Part shown: positions 40,959 through 49,301 of the stretch, in pieces
Layout: each line of letters opens with the position of its first letter
Numbering within the stretch: position 1 is the first letter of the stretch
From: Saccharopolyspora dendranthemae
GTDB taxonomy: Bacteria; Actinomycetota; Actinomycetes; Mycobacteriales; Pseudonocardiaceae
Assembly: GCF_007829955.1 (NCBI RefSeq)
Contig: NZ_VIWX01000008.1
Location: forward strand, 1 to 64,000
Reading direction: 5' to 3'
DNA length: 64,000 nucleotides
The notes under the pieces: model-generated
The model's input: the letters and a program-made list of their open reading frames with translations, nothing else
Databases searched by the model: none
Told to the model about the DNA's origin: nothing
Position numbers and translations under genes: made by a program

Positions 40959-41380
40959 AGGCCCTTCGCGGAGCAGTCCGGGCAGGTCCCGATGATCTCC
41001 ACGGTGTGGCTGACGTCGGAGAAGCCGTGCTCCTGCCCGATGCGCTCGGCCCAGTTCTCCACCGGCGGATCGGCGACCTCGACGGTGCGACCGCAATGCC
41101 TGCACAGCAGGTGATGGTGGTGGTGGCTCGAGCACCGGCGGTAGACGGCCTCGCCCGAGGGGGTGCGCAACACGTCGACCTCACCGGCGTCGGCGAGCGT
41201 CTGCAGCGTCCGGTAGACGGTCGTCAGACCGATCCCCTCGCCCTGACGCCGCAGCTCCTCGTGCAGCTCCTGGGCCGAGCGGAAGTCGTTGACCTGGTCA
41301 AGCAGCTGCGACACCGCGGCCCGCTGCTTGGTGGCCCGCAGTCCCGGTACGCCCACGCTGGGCTCCTGGCCGGTGGTCAC
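40955..41380 (-). CDS. zur: Fur-family regulator, probably zinc uptake regulator Zur
   Basis: A 141-residue Fur-family protein: winged helix with LTTVYRTLQTLADAGEV, then the metal-binding HHHHHLLCRHCGRTVEV and a C-terminal CPDC. The two C-x-x-C pairs form the structural zinc site. GTG 41380 is chosen, overlapping the TGA of the upstream ArsR gene. The arsR-zur order next to glyS is the same as mycobacterial smtB-zur (Rv2358-Rv2359), which is the main reason for choosing Zur over Fur. Confidence 0.88.
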   Translation of the reverse strand: MTTGQEPSVGVPGLRATKQRAAVSQLLDQVNDFRSAQELHEELRRQGEGIGLTTVYRTLQTLADAGEVDVLRTPSGEAVYRRCSSHHHHHLLCRHCGRTVEVADPPVENWAERIGQEHGFSDVSHTVEIIGTCPDCSAKGL

Positions 41381-41832
41381 GCTGTCTCCGTCTCCCGTCC
41401 GCCGTCGTTCGCGTCGCTGCCCGCCCGTTCGCGGGCGATCTCCTCGGCGTGCGCCGCGGCATCCACCACGATATGCGCCAGGTGCTCGTCGACCAGTCGG
41501 TACATGACCTCCCGGCCGTGACGCTCGCCGCAGACCACGCCCGCCGACTTCAGCACCCGCAGGTGCTGGCTGATCAGCGGCTGCGCCACGCCGAGGGCGT
41601 CCACCAGCTCGTGCACGCAACGCTCCGACGTGCGCAGCTGCAGCACGATGGCGATGCGCACCGGCGCGGCCAGCGCCCGCAGCAGCTCACCGGCGTCGTG
41701 CAGGACCCGCTGGTCGCGCACCTGCACCGGCCGCACGTCGCGGTCCGGCGAGTGGACGTGGTCCTCAGGCCGATCCGGACGCGGAGCGCTGCTCTGGTCG
41801 GGGGCCACGCCATGACGTTCCACGCGCACCAT
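41377..41832 (-). CDS. ArsR/SmtB-family zinc-responsive repressor
   Basis: A 151-residue winged-helix regulator: ALAAPVRIAIVLQLRTSERCVHELVDALGVAQPLISQHLRVLKSAG is the helix-turn-helix, followed by DEHLAHIVVDAAAHAEE with the His/Asp residues of a C-terminal alpha5-type metal site. It probably responds to zinc and controls zur, whose start it overlaps (GTGA). Its ATG 41832 lies 183 bp from the divergent glyS start. No clear metal-box palindrome was found in that gap. Confidence 0.88.
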   Translation of the reverse strand: MVRVERHGVAPDQSSAPRPDRPEDHVHSPDRDVRPVQVRDQRVLHDAGELLRALAAPVRIAIVLQLRTSERCVHELVDALGVAQPLISQHLRVLKSAGVVCGERHGREVMYRLVDEHLAHIVVDAAAHAEEIARERAGSDANDGGRETETA

Positions 41833-42015
41833 CCTACGGGTAGCCGGTGAGCTCCCCGATCGGTCGATGCCGACGCGGTCACCCGCGGCGAGCGGACGGC
41901 CCCGCAACGCTCACGGCCCAGGCCGAACGCGTGCGCTGCGCCATCGGTACGCTGGGAAACTCCAGCTCGACCAGCTGGTTCGACGTGTTTCCAGTGAATT
42001 CTCCCGGAGTGCAAC

Positions 42016-43401
<1,386 letters not shown>

Positions 43402-43490
43402 AGCTGATGCGGAACACCGGTTCACCGGGCGCGTTTTCGAGGCGGGCCCGGCCCGGTGGCGGCCGGTCGGCCATCTGCGAGGATGCCTGA

Positions 43491-44144
43491 GTGAGCGCAC
43501 ATCATCCCGCCCACCGGTCGCGGACCGGTCGCATCCTCTCCCGCGCCCTCGTCGGCGTGTTGCTGGTGGCGATCCTCGTGGTCGGCGGCACCGCGGTCCG
43601 CGTGTGGCAGGAGGCGCGCGCGGACGATCGGCAGCCGGTGGACATCGTGGTGGTGCTGGGAGCCGCGCAGTACCACGGCAAGCCGTCCGACGTGCTCGAA
43701 GCGCGCTTGGTGCAGGCCTTGGGGCTCTACGAGGACGGGCTGACCGATTACATCGTCACCGTCGGCGGCCGCAAGGCCGGTGACGCCTACACCGAGGCCC
43801 AGGCGGGCAAGAACTGGCTGGTGGAGAACGGCGTGCCGCGCGACAAGATCGTCGAGGTCGACGTCGGCACCGACACCCTCGGCAGCATGCAGGCGGTTTC
43901 GGACCTGTCCGACCAGCGCCGCTGGGACAGCGCGCTGATCGTCAGCGACCCCTGGCACTCGCTGCGAGCTCGGACGATGGCCAACGACATGGGACTCGAA
44001 GCCTGGGCGTCCCCGGCTCGCTCTGGTCCGGTCGTGCAGACCCGCGAGATCCAGATGAAGTACATCGTCCGCGAGACGGGTGCTCTGCTGTTCTACCGCC
44101 TCACCCACGCCCCATCGGAGCTCAACGGCGACGGCCTCGGCTAA
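43491..44144 (+). CDS. YdcF/SanA-type DUF218 membrane protein
   Basis: A 217-residue protein with an N-terminal membrane anchor (ALVGVLLVAILVVGGTAV, about 19-36) and a DUF218 domain: DIVVVLGAAQYHGKPSDVLEARL, then GGRKAGDAYTEAQAGKNWLV and IVSDPWHSLRARTMANDMG. These proteins are linked to envelope integrity and vancomycin tolerance in E. coli (SanA/ElyC), but biochemical activity is not settled. GTG 43491 is the start. It stands alone on its strand. Confidence 0.85.
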   Translation: MSAHHPAHRSRTGRILSRALVGVLLVAILVVGGTAVRVWQEARADDRQPVDIVVVLGAAQYHGKPSDVLEARLVQALGLYEDGLTDYIVTVGGRKAGDAYTEAQAGKNWLVENGVPRDKIVEVDVGTDTLGSMQAVSDLSDQRRWDSALIVSDPWHSLRARTMANDMGLEAWASPARSGPVVQTREIQMKYIVRETGALLFYRLTHAPSELNGDGLG

Positions 44145-44180
44145 CCGCCGCTCCGACCTCCGCCCCCGCGCGACGCTGTC

Positions 44181-44268
44181 CTCGGCAGCTCCCAGTTTTA
44201 GTCCAAACCGAGCCATGATCATGTCCGAAATGTCGGCTCAGTTATGACTAAAACTGGGAAGTGCCGAG
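44181..44268. repeat. 34-bp imperfect inverted repeat
   Basis: Arms 44181-44214 and 44235-44268 match at 29 of 34 positions around a 20-bp loop. The core is TCCCAGTTTTAGTC / GACTAAAACTGGGA, distinctly more A/T-rich than its surroundings. It lies between the DUF218 gene and dgt. It has no ORF and looks like a miniature mobile element or a long terminator. Confidence 0.85.
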
Positions 44269-44361
44269 TGGGGTGGTCTCGACGGTGCTGTTCGCTCTCG
44301 GTTGGCCTCGTTCTCCGGGTCGTGGCGTGGAGATGTCATCTCCGGGGCTTAGCCTCGTCCG

Positions 44362-45639
44362 ATGAGTTCCGCGAACCTGGCCGGCTATGGCGAGCACGAC
44401 CTGCGGCGGCTGCACTCGGAAGCACCGAAGGAGGCCGCGGCGGCGCACCCCGACGACCGCAGCCCGTTCGCGCGCGACCGCGCCCGCGTGCTGCACTCCG
44501 CCGCGCTGCGCCGGCTCGCGGGCAAGACCCAGGTGATGGGGCCGAACGAGGGCCGCGACGTGCCGCGCACCCGGCTGACGCACTCGCTGGAGGTCGCGCA
44601 GATCGGCCGCGGCATCGCCACCGCGCTGGGCGCGGACCCGGACCTGGTGGACACGGCCGGGCTCGCGCACGACATCGGCCACCCGCCGTTCGGGCACAAC
44701 GGCGAGCGGGCGCTCAACGAGCTGGCGACCGGGTGCGGCGGGTTCGAGGGCAACGCGCAGACGCTGCGGATCCTGTCCAGGCTGGAGCCGAAGGTCACCG
44801 ATTCCGGCGAGATCGGGCGCGGCCTGAACCTGACCCGTGCCTGCTTGGACGCGGCCACGAAGTACCCGTGGCCCAAGCGCCCGGGCGAGAGCAAGTTCGG
44901 CGCCTACGAGGACGACCTGGAGGTCTTCGAGTGGCTGCGCGAGGGGGCGCCGGAGGGCAGGCGCTGCCTCGAGGCGCAGATCATGGACTGGGCCGACGAC
45001 GTGGCCTACTCGGTGCACGACGTCGAGGACGCGGTCATCTCCGGCCGGATCTCGTTGCGCGCGCTGACCGATCCGCAGGAGAGGGCGCAGATCGCGAAGC
45101 TGGCCGATGAGCGCTTCCTGCGCCGCGGCGAGACGGCGCTGCTGGAGCACGCCGCCGAGGAGCTGGCTCGCTGGCCGGTGGTGGCCGCCGCGCTCGACCA
45201 CGACGGGACCTTGTCCGCGCAGGTCGCGCTCAAGCGGCTGACCAGCGAGCTCGTCGGCCGCTTCGTGGCCGCCGCGGTGGGCGGCACGGTCGCGCGCTTC
45301 GGTTCCGGGCTCACCCGGTACGGAGCTGACCTGGTGCTGCCGGAGAAGGCCGTCGCGGAGGTGACGGTGCTCAAGGCGATGGCCGTGCGCTACGTGCTGC
45401 ACGACGGCGAGCGGCGGCGGATGCAGGCGAGGCAGCGGGAGCAGCTGGCCGAACTCGTCGAGGCGTTGAGCGCGAACGCGCCCGGTTCGCTGGATCCTGT
45501 GATGCGCGATGCCTGGATGCGAGCTTCGGGTGATTCATCCCGGTATCGGCTGGTTCTGGACCAGGTCGCCTCGCTGACGGATGCGCAGGCTGTGTTCTGG
45601 CACGAACAGCATGTACACAGCGTGTCCAAAAACCTGTGA
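44362..45639 (+). CDS. dgt: Deoxyguanosinetriphosphate triphosphohydrolase-like protein
   Basis: A 425-residue HD-domain dNTPase: FARDRARVLHSAALRRLAGKTQV, TRLTHSLEVAQIGRGI, LAHDIGHPPFGHNGERAL (HD) and IMDWADDVAYSVHDVED give the four metal ligands. It removes the triphosphate from dGTP or other dNTPs. In Mycobacterium it sits next to dnaG; here about 3.7 kb of other genes separate them. Confidence 0.92.
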   Translation: MSSANLAGYGEHDLRRLHSEAPKEAAAAHPDDRSPFARDRARVLHSAALRRLAGKTQVMGPNEGRDVPRTRLTHSLEVAQIGRGIATALGADPDLVDTAGLAHDIGHPPFGHNGERALNELATGCGGFEGNAQTLRILSRLEPKVTDSGEIGRGLNLTRACLDAATKYPWPKRPGESKFGAYEDDLEVFEWLREGAPEGRRCLEAQIMDWADDVAYSVHDVEDAVISGRISLRALTDPQERAQIAKLADERFLRRGETALLEHAAEELARWPVVAAALDHDGTLSAQVALKRLTSELVGRFVAAAVGGTVARFGSGLTRYGADLVLPEKAVAEVTVLKAMAVRYVLHDGERRRMQARQREQLAELVEALSANAPGSLDPVMRDAWMRASGDSSRYRLVLDQVASLTDAQAVFWHEQHVHSVSKNL

Positions 45640-45818
45640 CGTTAATCCGAATGGGGGTGAATGGATCTCGGATCGTCGGGAACAATCCTCACCCAGAGTG
45701 TCGTCCGGCGGTCCTGCCGGCGCGGCGGCATGTGCCCCGATCCCCGTACCGCTCGGCACCCCGAGCCGAGCGGCGGCGGCCCGTCGTTCCCCGGCGCCGG
45801 GCCGCGAGGAGACCCCGA

Positions 45819-46004
45819 ATGCGCAACCGGCACTACATCCAGAAGCTCGTCGTCGGTGGCGAGCCGTACGTGAACGCGGACAACCTGGCCGACTGGATCA
45901 AAGATCTCCGATGGCAGGACCCCGCGGGCCAGCGCGCCGCCGAGTACATCGCCCAGGAGCTGCGCCTCATGGGTCTGAGCGACATCGAGGAATCGCTGCG
46001 CTGA
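45819..46004 (+). CDS. Small conserved-type protein of unknown function
   Basis: A 61-residue protein, MRNRHYIQKLVVGGEPYVN through ADWIKDLRWQDPAGQRAAEY to LRLMGLSDIEESLR, soluble and mixed alpha/beta. ATG 45819 has CGAGGAGA upstream. The same frame is open further upstream but is Arg/Pro-rich and non-coding in style. I do not recognise it; the codon use looks like its neighbours. It is followed by a short inverted repeat (46027-46036 with 46081-46090, CTGACACGTC / GACGTGTCAG). Confidence 0.6.
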   Translation: MRNRHYIQKLVVGGEPYVNADNLADWIKDLRWQDPAGQRAAEYIAQELRLMGLSDIEESLR

Positions 46005-46110
46005 CGGTCGTTCCGCCCGCTGGTACCTGACACGTCTCCTGGACTCCGGGCGTCCTGATGTCGCGGGGCGCTCGCCAGAGGACGTGTCAGAACCGGAACG
46101 GGAGAGTCGG

Positions 46111-46314
46111 CTAGAAGCTGTTGAGGAAGGCGGCGGAGCCGCTGTTTCAGGTGTGGGACTCAGCTGGCACCGCCGCGGGTTCTGATCGCCTTCGTGGCGA
46201 GTACGCCGGGACGCCTCGTATCGGCATACTCAAGGAGCGGCGCACGGAGTCCACGATGGCGCTCAGTTCAGCTACCCGCACCGCCACGCAAAGCAGTTCA
46301 TACACAGCCACTAG
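46111..46314. repeat. CTAG-ended MITE-like repeat, copy A
   Basis: A 204-bp non-coding element, with CTAG at its start (46111) and just past its end (46311-46314). About nine in ten bases match copy B at 48144-48348 when read on the opposite strand, so A and B are inverted with respect to each other. It encodes no transposase. The 406-bp gap from 46005 to 46410 holds this copy and a short inverted repeat; I see no gene there. Confidence 0.85.
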
Positions 46315-46410
46315 AAGCCGGGGTCGTTCGTGACCCTGGTGGGGCGCCGCGCTCTGGCAGACTCGGGATCAAGCCCGAGCCTCCCCGACGCGGAACGGAG
46401 CCCTGCCGAC

Positions 46411-47502
46411 GTGAACGATCACCTCGACTTCACCCTGGCCCTGCACGCGAGGCTGGCTCCGCCAGCGGCGAAGACGTTCTGCTGGTCGCCGTACTCGGTG
46501 AGCAGTGCGCTCGGGCTCGCGGCCACGGCCACCGGCGGGCGCACCCGTGAAGAGCTGGTCGGCGCGTTGCGCGAAGAGCCCGCGAGCCTGCTGGAGGTGC
46601 TCGGCCGGGCAGCGGAGCTGTCGGCCGGTTCCGGCGAGCAACCGGTGCTGGCGGTCGCCAACACCCTCTGGACTCACGCGGACCTGCCGATCGAGGAGTC
46701 CTACCGGCTGGCGCTGCAGGACTGGCCGGGCAGCGCGGTGCGCAACGCGCCGTTCCAGGACGACCCGGAGGCCGCGCGCAAGCTGATCAACGCCGACGTC
46801 GCCGAGACCACCCGCGACCTCATCCCCGAGCTGCTGCCCACCGGCGCCGTCCACCCGCAGACCGTCGCGGCCCTGGTCAACGCCCTGTACCTGAAGGTCT
46901 CCTGGCGCGAGGCGTTCGAGACGGCCAAGACGACCGAGCGCCCCTTCCACGCCCCGGGCGGCGACCGGGACGTGCCCACCATGACGGCCGCGCGCACCTT
47001 CGGCCACGCGTCCGCCGACGGCTGGCAGGCGGTCAGCATCCCGGCCGCAGGGGGAGCGGAGGCGGTCGTGCTACTGCCCGACGCCGACCTGGCGGAGGCA
47101 GAGCCCCAGCTCGACGCCGAGCGCCTGTCCGGGCTGCTCGGAGCCCTGGAGCAGCGCAAGGTCGAGCTCTTCCTGCCGCGCTTCAAGGTTTCCGGGAGTG
47201 CGGAGCTCACCGAACCGCTGGGTTCCCTCGGAGTGCGCGACCTGTTCACCCCGGCCGCCGACTTCACGCCGCTGACCGACCGGTCGCTGCGGGTGTCGCA
47301 GGTGCTGCACGAATCGGTGCTCGACGTCGACGAGGCAGGGCTGGAAGGAGCGGCGGCGACCGCGATGATGATGCGCTTGACCGCCATCGTCCGGGAGCCG
47401 GAACCGGTGCGCGTCGAGGTGGACCGCCCGTTCCTGTTCCTGGTGCGCCACCGCGACAGCGGCGCGATCTACTTCCTGTCGCGCATCACCGATCCGAGCT
47501 GA
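46411..47502 (+). CDS. Serpin (serine protease inhibitor family)
   Basis: A 363-residue serpin. FCWSPYSVSSALGLAATATGGRT is the helix B/D region, NALYLKVSWREAF the strand after the shutter, and the reactive-centre loop begins with DVDEAGLEGAAATAMMM (hinge rich in small residues, as in inhibitory serpins), followed by VDRPFLFLVRHRDSGAIYFLSRI. The scissile residue cannot be fixed, probably near RLT. Serpins are rare in actinobacteria. There is no signal peptide, so it should act in the cytoplasm. GTG 46411 is chosen with ACGGAG upstream; the longer frame begins inside repeat A. The gene lies between the two inverted repeat copies. Confidence 0.9.
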   Translation: MNDHLDFTLALHARLAPPAAKTFCWSPYSVSSALGLAATATGGRTREELVGALREEPASLLEVLGRAAELSAGSGEQPVLAVANTLWTHADLPIEESYRLALQDWPGSAVRNAPFQDDPEAARKLINADVAETTRDLIPELLPTGAVHPQTVAALVNALYLKVSWREAFETAKTTERPFHAPGGDRDVPTMTAARTFGHASADGWQAVSIPAAGGAEAVVLLPDADLAEAEPQLDAERLSGLLGALEQRKVELFLPRFKVSGSAELTEPLGSLGVRDLFTPAADFTPLTDRSLRVSQVLHESVLDVDEAGLEGAAATAMMMRLTAIVREPEPVRVEVDRPFLFLVRHRDSGAIYFLSRITDPS

Positions 47503-47580
47503 TCTGTCACGTTTCGGCGCCCTCTCTCGTCATCCGGTGACGAACCCCGACAACCGGGGTGGCGAGGAGGGAGCGAGCAC

Positions 47581-48147
47581 ATGCCGCGCATTCCGGGCGT
47601 GCCCACCAGCGAAGCCAACCTGCTGACCAGGCTCACCTACCGGTTCTCGAAACGCCGCTACGGCGCGGTGCTGGACCCGCTGGCCGTGGTCGCCCACCAC
47701 CAGGGCCTGCTGATGGCCTCGGGCGTGTCCGAGCTGGCGCTGGAGAAGGCTGCGAAGGCGCTGCCGGCGAACCTGCGGGAACTGGCCGTCTACCGGGCCG
47801 CCACCAAGATCGGCTGCTCGTGGTGCGTCGACTTCGGCACGATGCTGCAGCGCAACGAGGGCCTGGACATCGACCGGCTCAAGGAGATCGACGACTACCG
47901 CACCTCGGAGAAGTACACCGAGATCGAACGGCTGGTCATCGCCTACGCCGACGCGATGACCGAACAGCCCATGCAGGTCACCGAGGAGCAGGTCGCCGAA
48001 CTCGACCGACGCCTCGGTCACAAGGGAGTGGTCGAGCTGACCTACATGATCGCCGTCGAGACCCAGCGCTCCCGCATCAACCACGCGCTGGGTCTGACCG
48101 CCCAGGGCTTCACCAGCGGCGAGGCCTGCCGAGTGCCGATGCCCTAG
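47581..48147 (+). CDS. Carboxymuconolactone decarboxylase / AhpD-like protein
   Basis: A 188-residue all-helical CMD-family protein: GCSWCVDFGTMLQRNEG holds the C-x-x-C redox pair with the typical downstream His replaced, followed by YTEIERLVIAYADAMTEQP and VVELTYMIAVETQRSRINHALG. Genes of this family are characteristic partners of ECF41 sigma factors, and one faces it just downstream. ATG 47581 follows GAGGAGGGAG. Its TAG stop is the TAG of the CTAG that starts repeat copy B. Confidence 0.88.
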   Translation: MPRIPGVPTSEANLLTRLTYRFSKRRYGAVLDPLAVVAHHQGLLMASGVSELALEKAAKALPANLRELAVYRAATKIGCSWCVDFGTMLQRNEGLDIDRLKEIDDYRTSEKYTEIERLVIAYADAMTEQPMQVTEEQVAELDRRLGHKGVVELTYMIAVETQRSRINHALGLTAQGFTSGEACRVPMP

Positions 48148-48348
48148 GAGCTGTTGATGAATTGCTTTGCTTGGCGGTGCGGGTGGCGGAACCTGATCGC
48201 CTTCGTGGTCTCCGTGCGCCGCTCCTTGAGTATGCCAATACGAGGCGTCCCGGCGTACTCGCCACGAAGGCGATCAGAACCCGTGGCGGTGCGGGCTGAG
48301 TCCCACACCTGAAACAGCGGCTCCGCCGCACTCCTCAACAGCCCCTAG
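48144..48348. repeat. CTAG-ended MITE-like repeat, copy B
   Basis: A 205-bp element with CTAG at each end. Terminal inverted repeats CTAGGAGCTGTTGA and CTAGGGGCTGTTGA (reverse of the right end) match at 13 of 14 bases. An internal perfect 15-bp inverted repeat, TGATCGCCTTCGTGG, lies at 48194-48208 with its complement at 48262-48276. Both flanking genes end in TAG codons drawn from the terminal CTAGs. No ORF; inverted relative to copy A. Confidence 0.88.
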
Positions 48349-49232
48349 AACTCCACGCGGGTCAGCTTGTCGGGGTTGACGATGTCGAAGATCTCCGCTG
48401 GTCGTCCGTCGCGGACGGCCAGCGTGAACACCCGGGGGCCTGCTTCCGGGATTCCGGGGAACAGCACTCCTAAATCGCCGTTGATCAGGACCGGGCGCAC
48501 GTCGCCGACCAGTTCCGCGCCGTACTTGTCGATGAGCCCGACCGCGAACCGCGCCACCTTCTCGGCGCCGACGACCGGGCGCCGCGCGGTGCGGGCCTTG
48601 CCGCCGCTGTCGCCGTAGACGGTGGCCGACGGGTGCAGCAGCCGGGTGAGGGCGGCGAGGTCCTTGGCCGCCACCGCGGTCAGGAAGTCCTCCAGCGCCC
48701 GCTGCTGCTCGGGCATCGGGACCCGCTCCGGGGGCGCGGCGTCGCTCATCGTCCGCCGCGCGCGGGAGGCGTGCTGGCGCGCGGCGGGGACGCTGCAGCC
48801 CAGCACCTCGGCGATCTCGGCGAACGGCACCTCGAACCCGTCGTGCAGCACCAGCGCGAGCCGCTGGTCCGGCGGCAGCTCGTGGAGCACCCGCATCGCC
48901 GCGATCCGCAGATCCTCCTGGCCGGAGACGATGTCGCCCGGATCCGCGTCCACCGCGCTCACCAGCGGTTCCGGCAGCCAGGGTCCGACGTAGCTCTCGC
49001 GCCGCACGGCAGCCGAGCGCATCCGGTCCAGGCACAGCCGGCTCACCACGGTGGTCAGCCAGCCGCCCAGGTCGCGGATCTCCTCGTGATCGGTGTCGAC
49101 CAGCCGGAGCCACGAGTCCTGCACGGCGTCCTCGGCGTCGGCGAGCCGCCCGGTCAGCCGGTAGCCGAGACCGATGAGACGGCTTCGGTGCCCGTCGAAC
49201 TCGGCGGCGAGAGTGCTGGTGTCAGGCCTCAC
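48345..49232 (-). CDS. ECF41-family RNA polymerase sigma factor with SnoaL-like C-terminal domain
   Basis: A 295-residue sigma factor: region 2 (HRSRLIGLGYRLTGRLADAEDAVQDSWLRL), region 4 (LPPDQRLALVLHDGFEVPFAEIAEVLG, HASRARR), then a ~100-residue SnoaL-like domain. The C-terminal marks of ECF41 are DSGGK (usually DGGGK) and NPDKL. In this group the C-terminal domain itself modulates activity and no separate anti-sigma is needed. The usual partner gene is a CMD-family protein, found here on the opposite strand beyond repeat B. GTG 49232 is the start. Confidence 0.93.
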   Translation of the reverse strand: MRPDTSTLAAEFDGHRSRLIGLGYRLTGRLADAEDAVQDSWLRLVDTDHEEIRDLGGWLTTVVSRLCLDRMRSAAVRRESYVGPWLPEPLVSAVDADPGDIVSGQEDLRIAAMRVLHELPPDQRLALVLHDGFEVPFAEIAEVLGCSVPAARQHASRARRTMSDAAPPERVPMPEQQRALEDFLTAVAAKDLAALTRLLHPSATVYGDSGGKARTARRPVVGAEKVARFAVGLIDKYGAELVGDVRPVLINGDLGVLFPGIPEAGPRVFTLAVRDGRPAEIFDIVNPDKLTRVEF

Positions 49233-49301
49233 CGGAGTGATTCTGCCGCACCGGGCGGACACCCGGTCGTGGCCGATCTCGTTGGCCCTAGACTGGGTGA
49301 C

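Noticed and set aside
40955..41380. Iron-responsive Fur rather than Zur
   Set aside because: The arsR-zur-glyS order matches the mycobacterial zinc locus; the sequence alone does not fully exclude Fur.
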